The position numbers and the translations under genes are program-made. Positions 20,983 through 32,920 of a DNA stretch of 64,000 nucleotides are shown here, one piece after another. The notes under the pieces were generated by a model. The model had not been told where the DNA came from. It made no database searches and was given only the letters and a program-made list of their open reading frames with translations. The DNA lies in the NCBI GenBank assembly GCA_963576725.1, contig OY755242.1, positions 20,953,315 to 21,017,314 of the forward strand, written 5' to 3'. This stretch comes from Azorinus chamasolen. Lineage: Eukaryota; Mollusca; Bivalvia; Cardiida; Solecurtidae. Within the stretch, counting starts at the first letter, position 1; each line of letters starts with the position of its first letter.

Positions 20983-21891
20983 CATATGAAGTCATTACTG
21001 CGCATTGGAAAATGCACAGATCAGTAACTTGCTCCAGTCTCTGGGTACAAAAGTTTTATGACATTGCAAACAGCGTCTCCAATGCTGCGACTGACCTGGT
21101 TTGCCCTAATTGACTATCAACAGACTATGTAGTAATTCACCATCTATCTTTGCACTTTAGCGTAAAGCTTGGTCAGAATAGACCTGATTTCTGATCTTGA
21201 TCAACAGTTTTGCAATGCAATAAGACACGTTTACCTCAGATAACTATAAGGCTAAGTTTCCTTAATAAAACACAATACGCTGGATATTTACTATTTATTA
21301 CCATACCAACAAACGTTTTTGTTTTTAATGATATATACTTTCTCAGTTTAACAGTATAATCGACCAATTCAAAATTAGAATATTTCTTGATTTTTAAAAC
21401 AGGTTGTGGGTCAATGCAGGGTAAATATTTATGCAGAAAGTTCCTATAAAATGAATGCCCTTTCCCAGACTTATGCATAAAACAGCGGATATTAGAAATA
21501 TCTTGCATTATTTCATACGAGTAATATCCCTTTAAACATACAAGCAAACAGGATATACCGTTTTCAGATTTTGATCAAATCGTTTGCGAGACCTGTTCAG
21601 GCAGATGACCTCTTAATGCTGAGTGAAAGTCGTGAAAAAATCCCAGAGGAGCTTTTACCCTACTTAACCTGCACCAGTCATTATCATTTCCCTAATATAA
21701 ACACTCTTATCAAACCCAGATTACACGGCTACTGTAGGAGTTGTCTGATTAGGGTCTGCTCTGTTTTCGCATGACCCTAAAGGTTCGTTTTAGCCAGAAA
21801 TTCCCTTTTAATTCTTTATCTTATAAAGATTAACATTATGAATTTGTGAAATGATCAATTCATGCATAAATATTTATTAAAAAAGGTGTAA

Positions 21892-22121
21892 AAAATCATT
21901 CCCTCATATTGACGACTTTTGACGACTCTGTAAAAGTCACTTTGTGAAACCATTGTGATAAATAGAACATTTACTCCTATAGGAGCAAATGCTCTATTTA
22001 TCACAATGGTTTCAAGCAACAAAATTCTAAAAGTTTCCTTTTTTCTAGTTGATGCTCCTTTTCGATAGATTTATTCAAAGAGGTTGGATCTAAAAATACA
22101 TGTAGCCTATGAGGTATAGGG
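21892..22121. mobile_element. TTAA MITE, arm type A
   Basis: Right end TATGAGGTATAGGG before TTAA (22122-22125); left end CATTCCCTCATATTGACGAC. Palindrome core ACTCCTATAGGAGC. In the inner duplication the element is left-truncated (about 35212-35398) by a deletion joining ATCAAATCGT to AAAAGTTAC. Confidence 0.7.
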
Positions 22122-22148
22122 TTAATTAAAGACCGTTAATTAATGATA

Positions 22149-22350
22149 CAGTAAAAACGTCATACTACGAACACCCAAATACGTACCATAATTGATCTTT
22201 TACACAGGTGGCAGCCTAATGCAGGATGAAAGTCAAGCAGAAAGATATTCTAGGAACTTTCTGTGTGAATTCCACCCTGCATTAAGCATCCACCTGCCTA
22301 CAAAAACATAAATTCATTACTAAAATCATGTAGAATCGAGTTTTTTACTG
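22149..22350. mobile_element. pogo-like palindromic MITE
   Basis: CAGTAAAAACGTCATACTAC to GTAGAATCGAGTTTTTTACTG. Arms GCCTAATGCAGGATGAAAGT and ATTCCACCCTGCATTAAGC. Core ATATTCTAGGAAC. Counterpart 35425-35630. Confidence 0.65.
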
Positions 22351-22694
22351 CACTTCATTCACGTGCGTTGAGTATCGAGCATTTACAGTCAAACTGGGCT
22401 TAAGCCATCAACACAGAAACTGACAAGGCAGATTACTGCTCAATGCAAGACCATATAACAATAGCAGTTTAGTGCTTGCTTAACCCTTAACTTCATATCG
22501 CGAGCTTAACGCAAAATTAGCTTATTAATAACTACATTCTTTAATATCTACAACAATTTGTTAAAATTTTCTTCTTTTGTTCTGAATGCAATGGTTTCTT
22601 CATTTTAAAGTGTCAAGCATTTTGGATCCTGATGAGAAGCCGAATTTCTCGGGATCTCACTGAGATCATCATTGCTTCATCCTACAAATTATAG

Positions 22695-23407
22695 TGATAT
22701 GATAATAGTTGTGTACAAAGTCATCCATATATACTGATAGAGCAGATTCAGACTAGATATCTCTGTCTGATTATGGTCTACTCTGTTTGCTTTGATAGCA
22801 TTATAAATATATATCTACCTATCTCATGGCGGCACTCGTGTTTCATGTGTTATGATAATCATTTTATTAATAATCATCATGTCATAATTCTTAAACATGA
22901 ATGAAAATATACACATGAAGTAGATTTTACTTGATCGATTGACTGGGTTGGGTGCTGTGATACGCTGGCACTTAATGGTTAATACATAATGCCAACAAAC
23001 CATGAGAGAATGATTGCGATGATGACTTTGGCTAATCAGAAGTGCTACAACGTATACAAATGTATACATGCGTCATTCTGTTTAGAATTTGTTAGAACTA
23101 ATACTCATGATGTCTATAGTTCTTGCATGAATATTCCTTGAGTAAAGTGTTAATCATTTAGACGAATCAAAATGTACATATAATTAACAATAATTATTGT
23201 AACATATCAGGTATATCACATTTTCGGTATGATAGGGGTTCCATTCAACAACCGTGACAAAGTAGAAAAGAATATGATGAACAAAACGAACGAAGTATTC
23301 AACTAAAACACGTAAACGCTTCGCCCATTAAGATACAAGTAGAAAGGAAGCAATATCTGCCGCTTTATTCGTTTTTGTATTCTTTGAGAAGCAATAGAAT
23401 ACAAAGG
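22695..23407. other. Segment missing from the inner duplicate, no gene
   Basis: The second copy joins ATTATAGTGA to the sequence GACGTTCCACAGCC directly (35970-35985). The segment contains a degraded C palindrome (about 22738-22792) and AT-rich DNA. The 81-residue minus-strand frame has no recognisable motif. Confidence 0.5.
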
Positions 23408-23989
23408 TGGCGTTCCACAGCCTAACCCATGGTACCCTCGCCGGTCTGACAAAATAGTGCAAATTACTGACCTGCATTCGATGGATATAAAGGGCGTTTA
23501 ATAACATGGCATCCGGAAACAATCATGGTATACTATATCTGACATGAAAATGCTTCGTAACATAAACTTCGACTTAGTATGTGCAAAAATTAACAAAACC
23601 GACAAACTATAGCAATGTGTAAGAAGGGCGCATGGTTATACAGAAGAAATCACGTGATCATAACATGAATGAAAATGCTCAATGAATAAAGAAGCGCGAG
23701 TCGGATGACCTTATGCAAGCGATTAGGTAATCGCGCCGATAACTGCGAATGGTCAGTGTGATAATAAGCGTAGTGGGAAACGGCTGAAGTGTCAGCTGCA
23801 ACTGTATCAGTGTTAATGCCTTTCCTTATAGATACGCAATTCAATACCAAAACGAGCTTATTCGATATCAGATTGATACCATGCAAAGAATACTGCAGGG
23901 TCTACAACGCTGTTATTGGAAATGTTTTCAAGAGTGGAAAACTCTGGATGAAAGCTCGCAGATGACTGTATAGAGGCAGCGTTAAGTTG

Positions 23990-24630
23990 GCTGCAAGTTC
24001 GCAGTTCGTTATGCGAATAACGAACTGCGAAATATTTCGCAGTTCGTTATTCGAATAACGAACAACGGAATAGTTCACAGTTCTTTATTCGCAAGCGAAT
24101 AACGAAATAGTTTGCAATTGGACTTACGGATAACGAAATGGTCATTAAAAGCTATAATTAGCAGTAATTATATGTGCATTGTAGACATTGTGGAACCGAT
24201 TCATCGTGGATGGTCGGGCCATTTTGCGGTTTTTCATTCGAATAAAGAAAGTGTTCGCACTTCAATACCACACTATATTTAAGACACTGTAGACCCAAAT
24301 CCGGAGCAATTTTGCAGTTCGTTATTCGAATAACGAAATATATCGCAGTTCAACCTGCGAATAACGAAATGGCCACATTAAGTTATAAAGACACAGTGAT
24401 GTTATTTTAGACACACTAGACCTCAGTCATGGTGGAATCAATGATTTATGTATATAATCCGAACTATATAACGAACTACGAAATGGCGCCTTTGAATCCA
24501 CTATGACTGGGGTGTAGTGTATCTTAAATATTATCATTGCGCATTTACAGCTGATTTTGGCCATTTTGTTATTCGGAGGTTGAACTGCGAAATATTTCGT
24601 TATTCGAATAACGAACTGCGAAATGGTCCC
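23990..24630. repeat. Palindromic satellite (TTCGTTATTCGAATAACGAA), short block
   Basis: Perfect dyads such as CGTTATTCGAATAACG recur at about 24003, 24042, 24316 and 24597, separated by unit bodies with GACACTGTAGACC and TTATAAAG. The first two are head to tail, producing a hairpin of roughly 35 bp (GCAGTTCGTTATGCGAATAA and its mate). The homologous block in the inner duplicate is expanded (37740-39620). Confidence 0.75.
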
Positions 24631-24719
24631 GGATTTACTTCGTACGCCAGAAATTATCGCAAGTTCCATAATATGACGATCGCAACTACATGTTGAGAAA
24701 ATTGTTTGACACACCAATT

Positions 24720-26010
24720 AACTAGTTCTCTTACAAGGGTCCAAACTGTTTGAACAATAATCATGGATGTAGAAACAGAGAGGAACTTTGTCAAAGCAAA
24801 TTACAAGTTGAAGAAAACGACACTATTTGTAAACGTTAATATAAGGCAGAAACTTCATCATTTGCCGTATGAATAATTATGCAAGACGTACTGATATAAT
24901 AATATTAATTAGATGATTTTTTAAAATGGCATATGATTTAGGTCTATGTTATTCCATAAGCAAACAGACCAGACCCTGGTCAGGCCTTTTGGGTCCATGC
25001 TTATAAAACTTTTAGTTGAGTCTGAGTTCGTTCTCAAGTTTTAGATTGGTCAGAGTTGAGCCTTTGGTTCAAATCTGACCAATCAAAAGCTTGAGAAATC
25101 AAATCTGACCAATCAAAAGCTTGAGACCCAGATCTGGGCCTACTGCCTTTGTAATAGCGTGAAAGGGTGGTTGTATAAGGAAAAGGGTTGATTAGACAAT
25201 CGGACAATATCAGAAACTATATATTACATTGTATGTGTCTTTAGAGGTACATCTAATATATACTAAGAGTTGCAAGTAACCTGGCCGAAGACTGATTTTA
25301 AAGGATAAGTATTTTGATTCAACTGTATTGTTAAAGTATAAATACGCTGTCAGAGTAGATCTTGGCATGGCAGTTAGGCATTGATGTGTAATAAGGTACA
25401 ACACAACGTCCGACGTCCATAAACATTACGATTATACATAATACATTGGTACCATGAGACAAATATGTGATCATGTGGAATAGCTCATCAGTTTTCTTCA
25501 GCAGTATTCCTCAATGCGCCGATGTTTACATACAAATAACATTAATCAACAGTGTGAAGCTATGAGCTGGTGTTGTCTTCATTAACCAACTTCCTTGATG
25601 CATATACTATTTGTTGAACCGGGTGTGCAGCAAACATATATTAAGCTGTTTGAATAAAAGTGTATATATGTAAATATGTGTTTATTTAATACAAGAATAA
25701 ATAGTATTAAAATTTAGAAAATTAAACAGCTTTTATAATATTAAATATTAATAATTATAATTATTGATAAGCTTTTATTATATATGATTAAATAAATAAA
25801 AGAGGTTTGGTAAAGGAATGCCTAAATACACTGACAAACACTAGAGCTGTGCAAAGACTAGGGTCCTACAAAGAAAGCAATTACCCCCTTAACGTGCCTA
25901 CACTTGACAAAACGTCAGTAGTTGATTCGGTGATGTAAATAAAGAGGTCATTATACATTGCTGAGTCCCGTACTGAAATCTATTGGACTCGTACACAGAC
26001 ATGAAAAGCT
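24720..26010. other. Intergenic segment with dispersed repeats only
   Basis: It contains a second GGGTCCATGC palindromic MITE (24989-25123) embedded in a C-type element, then AT-rich DNA (25640-25800 is strongly A+T). Only the first 240 bp are retained in the inner duplicate. No coding frame supported. Confidence 0.5.
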
Positions 26011-26015
26011 AAATA

Positions 26016-26219
26016 CAGTAAATCCTCTCTATAACGGCCACTAAATTACACCAAGTATTTTGTGTTAAAGGCAGGTGGTTCCATAAAGCAAGGTGAAAGT
26101 AAAACAGAACGCTCCTATAGAATCGTTCTGGTTTACTTTCACCTTGCTTTAAGCAGCCAACTGCCCTATATACCAGCTAATTAACTCAAATTAGTGGTCG
26201 TTATAAAGAGGTTTTACTG
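26016..26219. mobile_element. pogo-like palindromic MITE
   Basis: CAGTAAATCCTCTCTATAAC to GTTATAAAGAGGTTTTACTG, flanked by TA. Centre CGCTCCTATAGAATCG, otherwise well-paired arms (AAGCAAGGTGAAAGTAAAAC). Only the right-most end survives in the inner duplicate near 39955-39975, at the edge of a deletion. Confidence 0.75.
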
Positions 26220-27402
26220 TAGGAAGAAGTGGAGAAGAGTACAATAAAGCTTTTCACGTATGTGTACGAGTCCAGAATATTAACCTCATGGTAGTAAGCG
26301 CATATTTTTACAGTAAGACCTCTTAAAAATGACCACCAAAAGAGGTCTTAATTATTTGTCGTAACATTGTCCTGAATCTAAACGCCTCTTCACGCCTTTG
26401 CAGAGTACACTCCATAGGAGCCGTCTGACAAGGATCTGCTCTGTTTGCTTATTGAATTATATATACATTTGTATCTGATTCTACAGTTTCAGCCAAGATA
26501 AAACACATACTGTGTTCATGTACCGTTTTAAAGATTCGGCTAATACATAGTCGGGATGTTATCGTTGCTTATATTCATATCAAACAGGGAACGGATTACA
26601 GTACAATGCAGGACAAAATTTGTGCAGCAAGGCAAACATTATGCAGCATGGAAAAGGTTATGCAGAAAGCTTCTTCCCGTATTAGTCCTGCATTAAACAA
26701 CCACGTGATTTTATAGAAACTTGTTCATAAACTGTAAAGTGGTCATTTAAGAGGAGTGCTACTGTTTATATTTTATTTCGGATTCGTTGAAAACAACTGG
26801 TGCCGAGTGTCAAACAACTTATATCCTGATTACAAGCCGAGTCATCCGACGGGCTCATCTAGGACCAAGCTGATTGCAACTGCCAATTAGGTCGTGTTTA
26901 GTACCATAAAGGGTAAATAATTTGGTCTGTGCATTAAGTAACATACAGCTTATTTCAAACGTGTTTAACATTTTCACCGCCGATGTCGCACGACAAATAG
27001 TGCAGTCACAGACAATTAGAAATTGGGCGCCGAAAGGGTTAAGGCAGTATAGCCTGTTCGAAAGAATTGGTTTGTAAATTAATGTATATAGACATAGAAT
27101 AATTATGTTAATGTACTGTTTCTTCCCCTGTATTATAATAAAACATCAAGGTATAACCTATTGTCTTTGTTCAAATTTGAGGCAGATTGTCAATAACATG
27201 TATCATTGCATTATATGAAGCCATCGCTATCTGTTAAAAACGCAGTTTGGTAGATCTGTAATTTTCTACACTCTCCAGTTAAAATGATATATTGTATTAC
27301 AAACAATGCAGACCCAGGCCAGCCACCACATCTCCAACACGGTGACTGGTCAGGGTTCGAAGATATCAGAATACGGGTTAACTTGAATACCCAAGGACTA
27401 CA

Positions 27403-27575
27403 GTAAAACCTCTCCGAACAGGAACTCTAGTAGAAAACATTTGTTATACTTTTACACAGGTTGTTGATTAATACAGGGTGAAAGCATTTGAGCTTTTTGC
27501 ATGAATTTCACCCTGCATTAATGCACCTGTCTATAAGACCGATGTTTGTACTACAGTTAACGTCATCTCCGGGCG
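27403..27575. mobile_element. Degraded pogo-like MITE
   Basis: Left end CAGTAAAACCTCTCCGAAC follows TA. Arms AATACAGGGTGAAAGCATTT and ATTTCACCCTGCATTAATG. The right terminal CTG is not intact. Confidence 0.45.
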
Positions 27576-27639
27576 TACCTTTAATGGCAAACGTACGGAT
27601 GTCAACCGTTAACTTTGGCAAAAGCTATCGAATCATATA

Positions 27640-27843
27640 CAGTAAAAGCTCTCTTAACTGGAATTCTAGTTGAGAATAATTTAGATACTTATAGGCAGGT
27701 GACTGCTTAATGCACGGTGAAAGTCATGCAGAAAGCTCCTCTAGGAGCTTTCTGTATGACTTTCACCTTGCATTAAGCTGTCACCTGTCTCCAAGACCGA
27801 TATTTATACTCATTTGAACGTGCGGTTTAGAGAGGTTTTACTG
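27640..27843. mobile_element. pogo-like palindromic MITE, well preserved
   Basis: CAGTAAAAGCTCTCTTAACT to GGTTTAGAGAGGTTTTACTG, flanked by TA. Arms AATGCACGGTGAAAGTCATG and ATGACTTTCACCTTGCATT, perfect core AAAGCTCCTCTAGGAGCTTT. One of the best-paired hairpins in the window. Confidence 0.8.
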
Positions 27844-27967
27844 TATATATTTTATTCCTTTATCAGACAGAAAAGCACCTGATAAGACATTTCCTACATT
27901 AATGCCTGCTCTGAGTCTACCCTGTTTGAAAATGCACCATATGCGTTTTATTATGTAAATTGTTAAC

Positions 27968-28514
27968 TACTACCCTACCGTTTGTGACTGGGAACAGCAA
28001 AAACAGTTACACATTGTATAAGGACCTATAGTTCTTACGTATACATTCGTGTCTCATTTTAGCGGTGAGCTATGGTCTTACTTCACTTATATATGAGAAT
28101 GGGATATGATAAGAATATATCTCATGGTAGGCAATTGTGATCACTCACCCTCTGTTGTTCTTCTGACCGTTCTTCAAACAACACCATCCTAATGAAACAG
28201 CTGGTTTGAACTTTAGGTTGTCCTCTACCAAATTTGTTCTACTATCCTACCGTTTGTGACTGGGAATAGCAAAAACAGTTACACATTGTATAATGACTTA
28301 TAGTTCTTATGTATACATTCCTGTCTCATTTTAGCGGTGAGCTATGGTCTTACTTCTCTTATATATGAGAATGAGATATGATAAGAATATATCTCATGGT
28401 AGGCAATTGTGATCACTCACCCTCTGTTGTTCTTCTGACCGTTCTTCAAACAACACAATCCTAATGAAACAGCTGGTTTGAACTTTAGGTTGTCCTCTAC
28501 CAAATTTGTTCAAA
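27968..28514. repeat. 272-bp head-to-tail duplication
   Basis: TTTGTGACTGGGAA occurs at 27981 and 28253, exactly 272 bp apart, and the following sequence repeats with only a few differences to CTACCAAATTTGTT. Two units, 27968-28239 and 28240-28514. Function unknown; recent from its identity. Confidence 0.85.
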
Positions 28515-28970
28515 AACACATTCAATATAGAATTCAAACGAAATACTGTTATAAACCATTGACCCAATTCGATTCAAGCGCATTGATTATTTTGTGCAAA
28601 TGAGAGAATGTTTGTTATTATCTCCCCTGCTTGTCTGTCTGTCTATTTTGTCTGTCTGTCTGCCTCTGTCTTTGTTTGTTGCTGTCCCTGTCAGTGTGTC
28701 TCCTTGTCTGACTGTCCGTCTGTATGTATGTAAAGTAAAGTACCTATAGTTGTAGTCTGCTTTCAGCGGACTGTGCATTTAATCTACTGGACATAGAGTC
28801 ATTCGCATACAATATTGAGCACTTTTAAGAGATTCTTAGTCAAACTATTATGAGAGTTAAAAGAAAATATCGACTATTTATCAATTGATCTTTGCTTCAT
28901 GGCTTGATTCTTATCGTAAACGCGGTGGCTTATGTTAAAAAAGTGATAAATTAACAGAAAGTATCGTCTT
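28515..28970. other. Unique spacer with (GTCT)n, no gene
   Basis: A GTCT/CTGT-rich run lies at about 28628-28700 and a short dispersed repeat (AAAGTACCTATAGTTGTAGT) at about 28735, related to a small insertion at 34730-34800. No supported frame. Confidence 0.5.
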
Positions 28971-28971
28971 A

Positions 28972-29063
28972 GCCGCTGTGGCGCAGTAGGTTAGCCGGAA
29001 GACTCTTTGTTTAAAAATCACTTTTGTATCACCCGGCAAGGGTTCGAATCCACCAATAGCCAT
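28972..29063 (+). ncRNA. Degenerate tRNA-like sequence (pseudo-tRNA or SINE head)
   Basis: An A-box-like GTGGCGCAGTAGG (about 28979) and a B-box-like GGTTCGAATCC (about 29041) are about 60 bp apart, followed by TTTTTT, the Pol III terminator form. Acceptor and T stems pair poorly, so a functional tRNA is unlikely. A long variable region between boxes could indicate a class II origin. No identity can be assigned. Confidence 0.45.
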
Positions 29064-29069
29064 TTTTTT

Positions 29070-29930
29070 CTTTTCTTTAGTAGTATATTCCCTTATTTGT
29101 ATTATTCTATTGATGTCATTCCGTCAACAAATGCATATTTACAGAAAATTAAAATAGTCCGTCCCCTGGTTTTAGAATTATTACGCTGTAAAAGTAGAAA
29201 CGTCTACTAGTCAAATAAACCTTCTACCACCGGAAGTAACCTAATGAACCTAACTTTATCTGCATCCCCTTTATTACGTCTCTAGAGAAGCCTGGTGACT
29301 GGATAAAACGCATTTTCACGTCCATGCAAACGAGTAGACCCTATAGGAGTCGTCTGATCAGGAACTGCTCTGTTGGCTTATTGGACTATATAGATATGAT
29401 TCTATAGTTTCAGTCAAGGTAAAACAAATCCTGTGTTCATGTACCATTATAAAGATTCGCGTGTACATATCCGTGATGTTATTATTGCTCATATTCATAG
29501 TAAACAGGGAATGGGTCAAATTTCTAGATGTCGTCTGCAATCGAAGTTTGTTAAATCATTCGATAAATTAAGTAAATGAGATGAATACAAATTTCAAAGG
29601 AATAGAGCACATATATAGAGATTGAGACAAAAGGTGAAGTCCCTGATCAGACGCCGCCTTGAAAAGGCGGCATCTGATCTGGGACTGCACTATTTGTCGT
29701 GGTGCATTTATGCGACATCGGCGTTGAAATGGTTAAACAGGGAATGGGTCAAATGCCGGTGGTGGCTTTCAGTATAATGCAGGGCAAAAATTTAGCAGCA
29801 GGGCAAAGTTATGCAGAAAGCTTCTGCAGGTCCTTCCTGCATTAGTCCATCGTTAAGCAACCACGTGATTTTATAGAAACGATTCATATAATGGTCATTT
29901 TAGAGGATGTGCTACTGTTTGTGTTGTTTA
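29070..29930. other. Spacer with C/D palindromes upstream of lectin gene 2
   Basis: It contains a C-type palindrome remnant (about 29320-29376), a palindrome with core GCCGCCTTGAAAAGGCGGC (about 29639-29700) and a degraded MITE (about 29765-29910). No coding sequence supported. Confidence 0.5.
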
Positions 29931-29939
29931 ATTACAGTT

Positions 29940-30131
29940 CAGTAGAACCCGGCTAATGTGACCACTTAATGGATAATCATTGGTGTCTTTATAAGCAGGT
30001 GGTTGCTTAATGCAGGACAAAAGTAATGCAGGAGCTTTCTGCATTACTTTTGTCCTGCATTGAGCTACCACCTGCATCTAGCACCCAAAATTATACCTGT
30101 GTTAGGTGGTCGCATTAGCGGGGTTTTGCTG
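29940..30131. mobile_element. pogo-like palindromic MITE upstream of lectin gene 2
   Basis: CAGTAGAACCCGGCTAATGT to GCATTAGCGGGGTTTTGCTG, right flank TA. Near-perfect arms GCTTAATGCAGGACAAAAGT and ACTTTTGTCCTGCATTGAGC around AATGCAGGAGCTTTCTGCATT. It ends 256 bp before the ATG. Confidence 0.75.
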
Positions 30132-30387
30132 TATAACGCATTCGCACCAGAGGAGCTTCTTGCACATAAGCCTGTAGAAGTTACAAACATGCCAAGATAA
30201 CAATTTACAGATCGTATAACGCATATTGGTTTGGCATGGTGAGAAAGGTTTCGTCTCAGAAAAAATACAATATTTTGAATAGCAGTTTCGAACGCAAACA
30301 TCAGTACATTTAACGGTTGGTACATCAAAACATCTTCAATTTTAAAAGCTGAAGGACGAAATATAAATTTGATAACCAATTAAAACA

Positions 30388-31149
30388 ATGGATACTTACA
30401 GGCCTTTGGCGATCTTGCTAATGGTTGTTCTTGTCCAGTTCATGGATACAATAGGTAGTTTGGACTCTGATCTATCTTTGGACAATCGTTTAGACGGAAA
30501 GGCTCTGCTCGATATGGGAAAAGATTTTAATAAACCGCTACTTAAGCTTTTTGGAAAGGTTGTGTTGAATAGCGAGAAAAACATCAAAAGTCTGTGTCGC
30601 TTCCATCAATGTACGGAATGGGGATCGTGGTCAGAATGTCCTGTGGATCCGGAATTTGGCATAGTGACCATGTCACGTGTGTGTAATGGAACACCAGACA
30701 TATGCAAGTTCGACAGTGAGACACAATTTGCAACAAATGAATCTAAAATTTGTGAAGGTAAATGTCCTCCAGGCTACAACAGGATCATTGGATACTGTCT
30801 AAAGTTTTCTCAGACGGCAATGATGCAAGCAGACGCGGAAGCTGATTGTCAAAAGGAAGGCGGTCACGTAGTGAACATCAACACAAAACACATATCTGAC
30901 AGTGTGCACGCGTTTCTTAAGAATCAAAGTTACACTGGTATTATCTGGATTAACGGGAGCAGGACTAGTGTCGGATCATCCTGGACGTTTACCTATGGTG
31001 CCGCTCCTAATTTTGATAATTGGAAATCATCAGAGCCTACAAACGGTTCGGCAGAATTATGCAAGGTAGAAGAAACTAGATCCAATACGAGATATTGGTT
31101 TGACCGAGAATGCACACACAAATACGACTTCGTTTGTCATATTATTTAA
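30388..31149 (+). CDS. Secreted TSP1-like/C-type lectin domain protein, copy 2
   Basis: A 253-residue intronless paralogue of the 16201 gene. Signal peptide about 1-23 (ILLMVVLVQFMDT), TSP1-like Cys-rich segment 70-126 (CTEWGSWSEC), C-type lectin domain 127-253 (Cys at 137, 154, 225, 242, 250). The WND-equivalent is WFD, so the extra Cys of copies 1 and 3 is absent; the EPN-equivalent is EPT. The sequon at copy 1 N190 is lost (SRT). The first half is strongly diverged from copy 1 including silent sites, but from about GYC137 onward the DNA is nearly identical except at replacement positions. Start chosen by alignment with the paralogues. No clean AATAAA directly after the stop. Confidence 0.85.
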   Translation: MDTYRPLAILLMVVLVQFMDTIGSLDSDLSLDNRLDGKALLDMGKDFNKPLLKLFGKVVLNSEKNIKSLCRFHQCTEWGSWSECPVDPEFGIVTMSRVCNGTPDICKFDSETQFATNESKICEGKCPPGYNRIIGYCLKFSQTAMMQADAEADCQKEGGHVVNINTKHISDSVHAFLKNQSYTGIIWINGSRTSVGSSWTFTYGAAPNFDNWKSSEPTNGSAELCKVEETRSNTRYWFDRECTHKYDFVCHII

Positions 31150-31259
31150 CAGTTTACTATAAAAATACTCCGTTTAATGCATTTGCAAACAAACTGTTCT
31201 CTTTCTTTTGTATTCGTACTATTGTATAATTACTTATATGAATATTCATAGGAAAATGA

Positions 31260-32920
31260 CGGAAAAAGATACAGTGGGTGAAAAGGATACAGCGGCAACT
31301 AAGCTCAGAATAGGAATGGCTTTCAGTCAACCTAATAGCTAACAGCTGACCCAATAGTCATGTTATGTACAGTGACAACCAAGTTCAGGATAGGAATGGC
31401 TGAAAGCCAACCTCTCAAGCTAACAGTTGACCAAGTAGTCAAATAAATGGAATGATTTTGTGTCAACCTGTTTATTTTTATTTATGATATTGATGAGCAT
31501 GGCTCTGTATCAAGTTTGGTAATACAGATTATTCTAATTTATGATATTGATGAGCATGTTTTTCGGTCAACTTGTCTGTATCATTAGTTCGTTAATGCAG
31601 TTTATGCGGTTCCTTCCGGTTTGTGATTTCATATCTATTGTACATCTTTTTGCACATCTTTCATTGACCTGATAGACAATCATATAGTTCCTTCCGGCTA
31701 GAGATTTCAGATATATTGTATATCTATTGTATACATGTCAATGCGCTATATAAATGTGGTATGATGATAATAATTCAGTTATATATATCGTGCCATGTTA
31801 TTTTACGTATGTTGTACGGATAGTTTGTTTGACATATAAACATAGAAAGATATATATGGATTAAAAACCGATACAAAATAGTGTATAGTAGAACCTCTCC
31901 TAGGCGGCAATCAAAAAGAGGTCTAGTTCAGGGTATGTAAAGTAGGTGGTAGCTCAATGCAGGTCACAAGTATAGCAGTAATCTCATATAGGAACGTTCT
32001 GCATTATTGTTGACCCGTATTAAGCAACCACATGTGCCTAATAAATGAATGACAACTTTAGACAGGGTATACTGTACTCTTCAACTGGCTAGGATACTGT
32101 GCTCTTGTCCAACATTTCGCGTTCTGACTCGCACTTGCAAACAGTTTAGTTTCAGAGGAGACACGAAATAATCCGGCGTCTTATCAGGATCCATTCTGTT
32201 TGAAACTCATTCAATAATTTCTAAATTGCACCAGATATAAATTTGAGCATGTTTCATTTAGTCAAAGTTTGGTAAGCTTTGTGATAAACGTATCATACAG
32301 AGTTGGAATTATATACAATAACACTCTCTAAACCGGGCAATCAAGTACGTATAAATACCGGTGGTGGAGCTCCTCGGGATTAATATTATTATTATTATTA
32401 TTATTATTCCAACACACACATATATATATATATACATAGCGTTCTTTTCACACCGGATATGTACATTCAAAAACGCTTAAAATGGATGACATCACTAACC
32501 GGAACGAACCGCATAATTATCTATCCAGTCAATGAAGGATATACCCTAGGTATGAACTAATTTGAAAAATCATGGAACCACACGATTGTCTATGCGGTCA
32601 ATGAAAGATATCCAGGAGATATACAATAGACATAAAATCACTAACCGGAAGGAACCGCATAAACAGTATTAACAAACTCGATACAGACATGTTGACATGA
32701 AAGCCATGCTCATCAATATCATCAATTAAAATACTCTGTATTAACAAACTTGATACAGACAAGTGGACTGAAAGCCATGCTCGTCAATATCATAAATTCG
32801 AACAAACGGGTTGACTGAAAAGCATTGCATTTATATGACTATTGGTCGACTGTTAGCTTAATACGTTGACTAAAAGCCATTCCTATCCTGAGCTTAATTG
32901 CCACTGTACATGACTGTTGG
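31260..32920. repeat. Long fold-back downstream of lectin gene 2
   Basis: Same structure as at 17690-19400. The left arm has an internal deletion of about 100 bp removing the GCGGTTCGTTC and AGCGCTTTTGAATG part; the right arm (about 32390-32920) is full length. The spacer contains a MITE (31886-32074), a D palindrome and a longer (ATT)n/(TA)n tract. Confidence 0.7.

Larger units (their letters stand above)
16600..26379. repeat. Inner duplication (about 14 kb apart), copy A
   Basis: From the middle of lectin gene 1 to CCTGAATCT (26379) the sequence corresponds to 30780-40134. Homology upstream of this point exists but is far more diverged. Copy-specific losses are visible: 21580-21936 and 22695-23407 are absent from the second copy, as is about 24960-26190. 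The second copy carries an extra TTAA element at 36387-37567. Confidence 0.8.

Noticed and set aside
21236..21547. 103-residue minus-strand frame conserved at 34864-35178
   Set aside because: The copies differ at many residues plus a codon insertion inside closely matching DNA, and the frame includes MITE sequence. Conservation reflects recent duplication, not coding constraint.
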